From the NCBI GenBank assembly GCA_035582835.1, contig JAYKAV010002924.1, positions 1 to 64,000 on the forward strand: a stretch of DNA of 64,000 nucleotides, in the 5' to 3' direction. Positions 1 through 9,900 of this stretch are shown here, in pieces. The position numbers and the translations under genes were made by a program. Numbering within the stretch: position 1 is the first letter of the stretch; each line of letters opens with the position of its first letter. The notes below the pieces were generated by a model that had not been told where the DNA came from, did not search any database, and was given only the letters and a program-made list of their open reading frames with translations. This DNA comes from Phoebastria nigripes. Taxonomy: Eukaryota > Chordata > Aves > Procellariiformes > Diomedeidae.

Positions 1-548
1 CTAACCCGGGCCCCAGGGAGGCAGCAGACTTCCCTGTGGGATGGGTCCGGTCGGCATATCGGGCCCTCCGTTCCCCTCAGAAGGGAATTGCCTACGACAA
101 TTACCCTCCTTTTTTTCTTAGCCGAGGCAGTCATAATGCGTGGGGCTGGCNGCCTCACCCTANGCANCCCCTTGGATGGACCTTCATCTACATCCTCATT
201 TGCCTGGCCCTCGAGTTCCAGAGCCCCATACCTGTTGTGTACGGGCAACTGGGAAGGTGNGGNAGGCNGGGNGGGGGTTNGCCTGNCACCCCNAGCAGNG
301 ACCTGTTTCCATTCCCTGCCGTCTCTTAGGTCCCCTCCTTCTGCCTGGTGGCAAGAGAGCAGGGGATCCTCTGCTTCTTGCGGAGCCTCCATCTGCTGCC
401 TTTGCCTCAGGGATGGTAGGGTGTNGCTCCACCAATCTATCTCCCTCTCACACTTCCTGATACTCCTTAACCTTTCCACTTCCTCTCTCAGCTCTGCCAC
501 CAGGCTGAGCAGATCATCCACCTGGTCACACCGCACACAGGTGCGCTG
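1..548 (-). mobile_element. CR1 LINE fragment: ORF1 (partial, runs off the left edge)
   Basis: Read on the minus strand, one frame stays open from about 572 to the left edge (about 190 codons, no stop, N bases tolerated). Near its start it reads CVRCDQVDDLLSLVAELREE followed by a charged stretch ending REIDWW, which I recognise as the N-terminal Cys-containing and coiled-coil region of bird CR1 ORF1. About 145 codons further on comes a basic stretch KKKRRVIVVG, then NSLLRGTEGPICRPDPSHRE and VCCLPGARV. This matches the start of the esterase-like (SGNH/GDSL) domain of CR1 ORF1, a protein thought to bind the element's RNA in the retrotransposition particle. The two landmarks are in the same frame, so the frame is preserved between them. 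The usual Asp of the GDS motif is Asn here (codon 87-89). Most of the esterase domain and all of ORF2 lie outside the window. The ATG at 570-572 is probably not the true start, because it lies in the adjoining CR1 piece. Twelve single N bases fall in this segment. Confidence 0.85.
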
Positions 549-672
549 AGGCACTGAGGCGCTTAGGGACATGGTTTAGTGGGCATGGTGGTGTTGGGTT
601 GACAGTTGGACTCAATGATCTTAGAGGTCTTTTCCAACCTTAATGATTCTATGATTCTGTGATTCTATGAAT
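549..672 (+). mobile_element. CR1 LINE 3'-terminal fragment
   Basis: This is a short 5'-truncated CR1 3' end on the plus strand. It has the typical terminal block (GGTGTTGGGTTGACAGTTGG, then GGACTCAATGATCTTAGAGG and TCTTTTCCAACC) and ends in degenerate octamer tail units (ATTCTATG, ATTCTGTG, ATTCTATG) at about 646-668. CR1 elements end in such octamers rather than poly-A. The left boundary with the inverted ORF1 piece is uncertain by about 20 bases. It could be an independent insertion or the 3' part of one inverted insertion. Confidence 0.88.
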
Positions 673-2770
673 ATGAGGAAATATGTCAACCAAATACATA
701 ATAAAAAAAGCAAAATTTCACCTACATTCAGGAATCTAGCTTGCCTCAGAGATACAACAACGAAATTCTTTGGTCTCATTGAATCATACAATAAAAGAAA
801 CCTCTTTGGCAGGTTTTTGGCATGTCCATGGCAGTTAAAGGCATTATCCCACTCTTTCCTTCCCACTCTTTGTGCTTTTGCACCACCAACCACCACTGAA
901 AAGTACAACAGGCGTTCGTGAATTTTTGCAGCGTTCCTAATCTGGCTCTCATAAGCTTATTCCAGAAATGGTATTAAAATAACTAGATGGAAACAAGAGG
1001 AATTTTTTATTTGTCCTCTGGACAAAGTGTCTGCTCAGTGCCCTTTGATGCAAGGGCAGATCCCTCACGAGCTTGAATTGTAGGCTGGTTTGGCAGTCTG
1101 GCTTGCCCTGCAGAATCCCTCCCACTGGCTGGTTATTTTGTACAGTAAATGCTCTTACACAGTGCTGTTCAGCTTGAACTTGGTCAGTGATGGAGCAGAC
1201 CCCTGTCATCCTTTTTTTCCTTCAATNACTGAAAAACACAGAATAAACTGCCTCAGATCAAGGTGACCCACTTGCCTATTCATAAGTCTTGTTACAGCAG
1301 CGCTCCAATATTGCACATACAGTCAGAGCTTGAATTCCTAGTAGTACTACAAAATGTCATATGTGGAGCTCTGGGTAGCCTTAGTCAGATCAAAATCAAT
1401 GCCAGTGAGACAGGGTAAGCTGATTTCTCCCTCCTAGAGGGGGAGTGTCATTCTGTCCCCCTACACTTTGTAGCACCAGACCTCATGTAGATCAGAAATA
1501 ATGCCTATTCTGATCTATAAACAGGATCACAAATCCAGGCTTTTCTCTGAGCCTATTTAGGATTTTTGAAGTGTTCTGAAAAATGCCCCTGAGGTTAAAG
1601 GGAAAAGGTTTTCCATTAATGTTCCTCTTCCAGCTTCAAGGAGTTGTGGTGAGTGTGCTGTGAAAGCAAATAACTTGTCCTGAGCGTGTTGTGAAAGAAA
1701 ATTATGCAGAAAATGGTCTGTAAACTACCGTGTGTTTTCAGTCTATAAATAAGACTTTTCATGGGAGAAAGAGGAAAACATGTCTCATGTTTCCATGAGA
1801 CAAAGAGGAAAATAAGCTCAGGGTCTTGTTTGCTAAATGCAAAAAATTTGGGTAGAAAACCTTCCCTGAATGAGCTGGGGGTCAGATCTTTGTGTGGATT
1901 TAAAGGACCGCTTCCTGACCTGCTGCTGCTTCTGTAATTTCACATAATTAACTTCAGCATAAATAGCTTCTCCTCCTGGATGAAGTCTCATTTCTTGCAC
2001 AGTTCCTTTTTCTTAACAGTTTAATCAAACTAATTGTGACAAGCAGTGTATTTGTATAAATATTTAAATGTGGAGCATGAGGATTGAATTATTTATTCTG
2101 CAAATGTAAGCTTAATGTAACTATCTTTGGAAACCATCTCATTCTCATATGCTTGTGCAATTTGGTCATGCATGCTGTCTGCTGAATTCCATGTTTAATG
2201 TTGCAAATGGCTCAAATATATTATATTATTTGCATAAGCGCTAAACAAGATGCCAGAAGAAACAAAACACAGGGGATCATCTTGGTTTAGCACATGGAAA
2301 AACTAGTTATCTTTCTAAATTCAACTGTCAAGGGACCCTAGTTTCCTGAAAATGGGTTAACAAAGGTACAGATTATGTCATTCATTGTCCAATCTTGTCT
2401 CATGCACGAAGAGGCATATGTTCTGAGCTGGAAAGAAAAATATTGTATTGATGGCAGATGCCAAGCTGCACAGGGAGATGCTGAATCTGAAACTCAGAAC
2501 CAGATTTTTCTCTCGTGTGATATTGTGACTTGCAGTGTTTCTGCACCGTGCCTCTTAGGGGAGGATGCAGAACTGTATGTAATAGTGCGTCTCACTGCAT
2601 AGATGAGTTATTGCTCTCTAGGGAAAAAAACACCACTAAATGTGAAAAAGATACCACGCCGAAAACCGTAATGCATCCCAGTAAGTGGGTGACTGGTAGA
2701 GTCTCTTGCTTGACTGCATGCGTTAAAGGGTGGCTTAACAGTGCATAAAGGCTTCTTCCTTATACTTTCC
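673..2770. other. Unannotated AT-rich DNA
   Basis: I see no gene, tRNA or recognisable transposon. Short open frames exist on both strands but show no domain or codon pattern. The part from about 1905 to 2265 is rich in homeodomain-like TAATT cores and has an octamer-like ATTTGCATAAG at 2228-2238; it has the look of a conserved non-coding element, but conservation cannot be judged from one sequence. There is a single N at 1227. Confidence 0.5.
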
Positions 2771-2777
2771 ATACCAG

Positions 2778-2925
2778 GCCTCGGATCAGCTGGCCCCGGC
2801 TGCCGCCGTCCCAGCAGCGGAGGTTACGCTCCGGTTGCTGCTGCTCCCCTGGGCATCAGCCACCAAGCCGAGAGCTGTTTCGGCAGCCGTGCTTCAGAGG
2901 CGAGGCAAGGAAGACGAGACCAGAG
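2778..2925. other. CpG-dense, GC-rich islet
   Basis: About a dozen CpG dinucleotides fall in roughly 150 bases, within surroundings that are AT-rich and nearly CpG-free. Immediately upstream lies a pyrimidine-rich stretch ending in ATACCAG (AG at 2776-2777), which would serve as a 3' splice site on the plus strand. The plus-strand frame through it (2741-2968) is Gly/Ala/Ser/Arg-rich because of composition and matches no family I know. It could be a small CpG islet at a promoter or enhancer, an unrecognised exon, or simply a GC-rich patch. Confidence 0.45.
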
Positions 2926-4870
2926 AGGAGATTTGACAGGGGGAATAGGATTGGTGGCATCGATATGAATCGGTATTTGGCGTGTTTACTTTCATGTTCA
3001 TTAGGCACTGCGTTTCCCAGCAGCAATAGGGTCTGTGTCACTGGACCATACCTTGTGCTGCCTTACCTTTACACTTCTAATTTAGTGGGATGGCAGCAGA
3101 AAACTTCAAGGATATTAGTCAGTGAGCTGAAACTGGTTGACAACAGTAAACTCCAAACTCAGCTAGAGCAATAGAGAAAGTGATTTTCCCCCCCATAACT
3201 ATTCTTCCTTTAAAAAGGTGTGAAAGCATTTTCTGAGGGTAGGATTCAGTTGTTCATCTCCCACTGATGGCCCCCGGTGCTGATATCACCTACAGCATGT
3301 TTGGAGAATGCATTTATTTTCTGACTTCTTAGACATGCAACAGAGCTGCAGCAAAATAATTCTCTTCTGCTTTTGAAAACACCTTATTATGAAGATTTTC
3401 TTGTTTAAATAATTCAGTATGTCAGCACTACTTCAGACAGGTTTACTGGTTGATGTTAACATTGGGAGCCTTCAGTGGGAGGTGAATTATAATCCCAAGG
3501 AATATCGCCACAAAAAACAGAGGCCAGACACCAATGCCTTCTGGGCTTCTTTTTTTTCATTCTCTTTTTTTTTTCCCTCAATAAAATTTGCAGAGATTTT
3601 CAGCTATCCTGCTCAGAGACCTAGAGAAGCCAGTTTGCCTGAGCACAGCTTGTTGTGGGATTGCAGTTTTATTCACAAGCAGCCAAGTTTTGCTACATTC
3701 TTACTGTTTAAACCCCAGAAATTTGTCCTAGCACTTGTACTAAGATCAAATATTCAGGATAGGAATTATGTTTAATTAGCTCTTGCTCTTCAATATTTCA
3801 CTTGCCTCTGGCAAAAACCATCCAATTTTGTCAAAATCAAGCATGTCTCCGAAAGTTACTTTTGACAGGGTTTTCTAGGACTTAATTTCTGTTTTAAAAT
3901 GAGACAGATCTGTCTTGGAGTAAGTGGTATTTCAGAGCTTAGGTTATTTCTTTGAAATGTGGGAGACTAGGCGCACGTGTCTGTGTTGGGTCTACACTGG
4001 TGTAGTGCCTTTCTGACTCATGTGCTTTTGGTGGAGAGGTGGTGGTTGTTCCTCTTCATGAAATGTCAAAACTCTCTGAAAAGTAGAAGAAGGAGAACAA
4101 CTTTCAAAACATTTTTGTGAATTTTGTTTTTCCATCCAAATCTGCCTGTGTGCTTCAGATGACTTCATTCTCTGAAAAGAAGTGGTGTGAGTATTTCTAG
4201 AGATGCTTCTGGGCTCGATGACATCAGTTTTACTAAGTTTAGCAGAACCACAAAAGTCTAAATTAACAAACCACTTCACTGTGCTCTGGTGCTAGAGCTA
4301 AATCAGTGAATACTGTTTTCAGTGAAGCATTGCTACATTTTTCCCCAAGGTTTCTTTCACTGACAGGGTCTCAGCAGGGGAAGGAGAGATATTTGGTGAA
4401 CAGATCAGAGCACAGCTAAAATTTTAGCGTGTGATAGTTTTGGAGGGCCTTGATTTCTCTCTGCCATGGATGCTGATCAGTACAGTGGATATAGTGTTAT
4501 TGAATGTACTGCAAAGATGCCAGTTTTAATTGTGCTTTTATCGCCTGTGAAAAAATCCAGCTCGGTCTTTGGCTATTGACCTCTATCAAAGGAAATACCT
4601 GTTTCAGTTGCACGTGTTGTCAGAGGACGCTTTACAACACCCACAGCAGCATTTCAAGGATGCCAAGAGCTTGCACGCGTACTGAGCGCCCCGCGCAGAA
4701 GGCTACAGCAAGAAGGGAGTTGGTACCACCTGGGCAAAGATTTCTGTGGCCGTGTTGGCTCTTCTTTTCTCATTAGGGCCGAAGACAAACTCCTCCTGAC
4801 TTGGAGGGAGCAGAACGCCTCTAGGATACCTCCCTTATTTATTCCTGCTATTTGCAGGTAGAAAACTGCC
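2926..4870. other. Unannotated DNA
   Basis: No gene or transposon recognised. The 118-codon frame at 3419-3775 (plus) runs through a T-rich stretch and encodes poly-Phe/Ser with no domain, so I treat it as chance. A small CpG cluster (five CpGs in about 25 bases, including ACGCGT) sits at 4674-4698. Confidence 0.5.
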
Positions 4871-4872
4871 TT

Positions 4873-4900
<28 letters not shown>
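4871..4900. repeat. (TTTTG)n microsatellite
   Basis: About six tandem units of TTTTG, nearly perfect. Confidence 0.95.
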
Positions 4901-4903
<3 letters not shown>

Positions 4904-6800
4904 GAGCAATTAAAAATCTCTGCTACTTAATTCTTATCTATCTGAAGAATATTTTCATGGGGAATGTGTAGAAATTAGAGATTTGTCTAGTATGATGGGA
5001 TAAGGAAACCACTCACAAACTCCTCAACCCAAAGCTACGTAGTGAAGTGGAAAGTATTCTGCTGAATCCTGTGCTATTTCAAATGACAGCAGAATTTTGC
5101 TGCAATATTTGTCTCTGATAAGATTATTTGTGGGGTCTCACTGAGGAACTGGATTTAAATATTCATTGTGTTTTACTGCGGAGACCAAAATCAATTTGTT
5201 GAAGCTTCTATTAATGCTTTTTCACAAAAGGAAATTCTCTGAATTGTGCATTAAAATGATAACGTAAATATATGAAGTGCTGCAGTTTGGCCATAATGTT
5301 GAAGTAGCAGAACTTAGTTGAAGACCTCAGTTACTTTAAAAACTTGAAGTGCTGACTACAGTTATCTTCTGGTAAAAAAAAATGCATATGTTTCTGCTTA
5401 GCTTATGCCGAAAGTGTTTAGATACCTAATAAAGCAATCCTTCCAAAGTAAACCAGTATTACTCTCCTTTTAAAGGACAATAAACTGAAGTAATAGATGT
5501 GGAGGTAAAAAAATCATTTTGATGGCTTACAGAGGAAGGTTTTGCCTGCCCGATGAGCCTGTTTACGCAACATCTTTCTCCTCTGGGCTGCAGCTTGTCT
5601 CAAGCCACTTACAGATTATGGCTCTCCAGAGCAGCAGTCCGTGGGTTTTCTCACTTCTTTTACCTCACTTCTTGAAATCGGGGAACTGCTAACTTCAGCT
5701 GGGTCTGAATATGCATGAATGATGACTGGCACACATTTTTCAATGGGAAGGAGGAGGTTAGGGAAATATGACACAAGCTTTGGAGGGCGTAGTGCTTGCG
5801 GGCTGTGTGCCGCTACCCTCGTGTCTGTTTTTAGCGCCGTTCAGTGACGGCCCCTTGAGGGAAGGAANCTTCTTACTTTTATATAGATGAGAATATTTTT
5901 ATTTTGCTTATTTTTGTTCATTTTGTTTATTCTTGCATTTTAATGTTTTCCTTTCATGTTCTATATTTATTTAATCTCTTGACAAAAAAAATAGATATTC
6001 TTGCCTGCTAAGAGCCCAACTGATAAAACTAGTTTAGCTAGAAATTTTCAGTATAGATTTTCCTTTAAAACAAATAGGATTTTCAAGCTTTCTGTAGAAT
6101 AAGGAAATAATTCCATAATACAAGAACACGCTCTGTAACATCAGAAAGGAATCTGTGACTTACCATATTACCAGAATTAAACCCAATGTGAAGGTGATAA
6201 GGAAAATGTGGTTGCTTTTGTAATGGATGCAGCTTATATGCCATTATATGTCATAACACTGTATGACTGGTGAAGCTAAAGGAGATTATAATCATGGAGA
6301 AATGTTGCAGGAAGCCTTGAAAACAGGCAGGGCTTTTGGAGGCGGATGAAGGAAACAGGAAAATAAACTAAGCCTGTGTTGGGGGTTGTTGGTAAATAAC
6401 AGTTGTCTTACTCAAAGATTAATATTTTATTATTTCTTCATACCAAGAATACACCACTTTTACTTGAAGCAGTGTTGGGACCCTTAGCTGTCTTGCATGA
6501 CAGCTTGCAAAATTGAGAGATTGAGTTCTTTATGCTATGTTGATATACTATGTGACTTTCTCAAATGATAAAATTGAGAGAGTCAGAAATTAGTGTCTGG
6601 TTCAGCGTATTTATTTACCTTACAAGTGTTAAACCAACACATACCTGTCAAATCTTCCAGAATATTTAAGGTTTAGATTTTAAAAAAATTGTAACTGCAC
6701 TGAAGTGCTGAAAGGCTGTTTTATTTTCCTACAAGTAGACGGAAAATGCCAAAGTTCTGAAATTTAAAGTGCTTATTTATATGCAGTGTTTTTAGTATAC

Positions 6801-6821
6801 ATTCCATTAATTTAATGGAAT
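6801..6821. repeat. AT-rich palindrome
   Basis: Arms ATTCCATTA and TAATGGAAT are perfect 9-bp inverted repeats around a 3-base centre. The pairing continues imperfectly a few bases outward. Function unknown; it may be chance in AT-rich DNA. Confidence 0.6.
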
Positions 6822-6933
6822 ATATTCTACGTGCAAGTGATAGCTGAGGTGACTGACATTACCTAGACTCTTAGGGAATGTTAAATCATGAGAATAAATT
6901 AATTTAGGAAGGAAAGAGTGAGTGACTGAAGCA

Positions 6934-6953
6934 GTTAGACACTGTTAGACACT
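6934..6953. repeat. Perfect 10-bp tandem duplication
   Basis: GTTAGACACT occurs twice head to tail. This is typical of recent replication slippage. Confidence 0.9.
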
Positions 6954-9900
6954 CCAGTAAAGATTATGTGCATAGCAAGTAGTTCAGCTAACAACTAAGC
7001 TCTGACATATCAGAATTTCTGCACTGCTATCAGTTTGAATTATGACGTTATCAAGCATGATGGAGAAAAGACAGAAATAATGAATTGTTTTTCTTTAAGG
7101 AAAGCTGGGAGGGTGTCAGAGCACTAGAGCCACATTACCTATTTAAGCAGAAGTCAGAGGGGAAGTTAAACATCAGCTAAAAAACAAAAGCATTCTTCTA
7201 TCTGCAGGTTTGGTAACTTATACTAAAGATGTTTGGAAGAATTGACCACAAAGCTCTGAGTCAGTGACAAAGTTCAACAAATCTGATACTAATGATGCAT
7301 TTAAGAGAGCTGGAAAATGCAGTGGGTCAGTATTTTTTGTTTGATTTAAACGTAAGTACAGGCTGATAGAGAACACTGCAAGCCAGTTAGCTCATCATCA
7401 GAGCTTGAAGACACCACAGGAGATGCAGTCAGTAAGATATCGGAGGATGAACGCTTACTTGAGTCAGTCAGTATAGTTTTGTGAAGAGTGGGACCTGTCA
7501 CAAAAACATCAGTGATACCGTGCATGCAGAGATGACAACTCTGCCTGCTGACTATATTTCTGAATTTCTGTAAGGCACTTGATTCAGTATCACCTGTGTT
7601 TGGTGTTTGGATTTTAAACAGTCCCATGCTGCATCGGTTTGGTGCCCTTATTAAGACTTCCAATTTAATAGGCATTCTTAAAAATACTATGGGTATTTTC
7701 TACATTTCTTAAACTCATTATTATAACTTCAGCTGGTTTTCTTTAATNACAGAGTTTAATATTGAGGCCCCTGGGGCAGAGAAACTGAAGTTTCAAAAAC
7801 TTTGAGTCTTTCTGTGTTTAATCAACATTTTTGAAAGCCTGAAGCTGCTGGATTATATTTGATATCAATTTGTAATTAAAAATTAGAAGAAAATAATGTG
7901 AATGTTTTTACTTAAAGGCACAACATTTCAATATTATGTTAGATAATATTGATATTAACTAACTGATAATAGCTATTAGAGATTTTATGGAAATCAGTTC
8001 TTAATTTCAGTTTAAAATTATTTGCATTCTGGTCAACATTTCCTATTAGATATGAAGTAAAACAGATATCTTAAGTGAAGATTTATTCAAGACTTTCTTG
8101 TTTTGGCCAAAATACCTGTTATATTGACTTACCTTTCATTGCAAACTGCAAGAATTTACATTTGGATGTGCTTTGTCAAATGGACACTCTTAACATCCTT
8201 GGTGTGTTGGCACAAATGGTTTGTTTGTGAATGGAGGAAAAGCAGTACAGAGAATGTCTGTCAGTTATTTAGAAGCAAACACAGGCACCAGTAAGTGACA
8301 TCGAGTGCTTGAATCTTGGTGTTCGCTCCCACACACTGAACCACCGCTTGGGTACTGGGACGATGAACTATTCCCAAAAACTTTACAAGTTTCCTGGTAT
8401 AAGATTGAAAGTGAGGTAATAAAATGGAAACATAGTTTATATGACTTATTTGCAGGTTGAGACACGTTCATTTTGTAGGATGCTGCTCTGTAAATTTTTC
8501 TGAAAATCAGTAAAACATAGATTAGTGTAGGAAAATAATTTTTCTGAGCATTTCCTGCTGAATGCTAGCATGTTGCATTCCTTTTTCCCATGCATCAAGC
8601 ATCTTAGAATATTTTTATTAAAAAGCCTTGCTATATATGTTTAGGTACTGCATAATAAACCATTAGTATAGATTCTTGTTTATAGTACACCAGCTGGCAG
8701 TATTTATAAAGGTCTGTCTGATCTGTGTTGATTTGTAAGACAGTGACTTTCCTCTGTCATGCTGCTTAGTCTTCAAGGTGTTACTATCATATGAGAAAGG
8801 AAAAAATAGATTTCAGGAGAGTGTCATGCTTCAGTAATATATCTGTTATTTAAAAGTTTGGTATTCTAAATAGCCTTTATATTGAAAAGTTTTAAGAGTT
8901 AATTCGGAAACTCCCTGTGGACCAGCATAGATGCTTAAAAGACATTGGTCCTGAAGAGGAACACTAGGAAGATATTGGCAAAGACACCAACTCTTATTAA
9001 AACTGAGTAAGAACATTGCACCAACATTTGTGTTATAAGAAGCTGTTGTGTTTATCCTTTGCTCATTTTTGTTTTAAAAAAAGAAGTTTCAACTGCTCTA
9101 TCTAATGTGCTTCAGAGATTTCTTGAATCGAAAATGTCATCTCTGACAGTCAAACTTCAGAGAGGAAAGATTTATTAAAATCATTTGGGTGAATCACTGA
9201 GTAAAATCTCTGATTATGCCCATGGCAATGCAAGCACAGTTATTTACCTCCTCGTACACTCTTTTATTATTTGTTTCTAATGTTTAGCAAACTTACCTGA
9301 AATACTTTTGAAAAAATAGCAGATGAGTTGGGAAATGTCATCTTGGCTACCCCGAAGTGTGGGCATTACAACCTGGAGCTTCTTGAGTGAGTTTGTCCAC
9401 TGAAAGAGGCAGGAAACTCTCCCAAGCCGACCCAGCCTGCCCCAGCTGCTCTGAGGGTGGCTTTTCCCAGCTGGCTGCCTACCTCTGTCACGGTAGCATT
9501 TTTTAAAATGCTTGAGTCAGCCAGAGGGTGAGAGAAAGAAGTGACTCATGAACCTCACCTTAAGNGCAGCCCCTTTGAGAGGTTAGGGCGTCCTGGTGTC
9601 ATGCACAGCCCCTGAGGCCGAGACAAGCATCTTTTGGCTTCTGTTCCCCAAACGTTCATGTTCTTAGACTTGCAAAGATTTCTCATGAGATGATGCTAGA
9701 AGCTATACAGTTAGTAGACTCAGATGCTGTATGAACATGCATATATTTATCTATTTTAAAAGTATGATGTAATAACAATGTAATTCTAGAATGCAATTCC
9801 ATTTTGAAATATTGAACATTAAATCCAGAAATTCTTTGCAATATGTAGATTCTTTGTATGATTTGTAAAACTTCAGTTTGTAAGGATTTTTTTTTAGGCT

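Noticed and set aside
196..435. Minus-strand frame of 79 codons starting at 435
   Set aside because: It is out of frame with the CR1 ORF1 landmarks on both sides; the real frame runs through without a stop.
36..549. Plus-strand open frames in the first 550 bases
   Set aside because: They are shadows of the minus-strand CR1 ORF1 frame; the zinc-knuckle and esterase landmarks exist only on the minus strand.
5450..5510. Possible reverse-orientation MIR core (CTCCTTTTAAAGGACAATAA then ACTGAAG)
   Set aside because: Similarity is limited to a short AT-rich stretch and the flanks do not follow the expected order.
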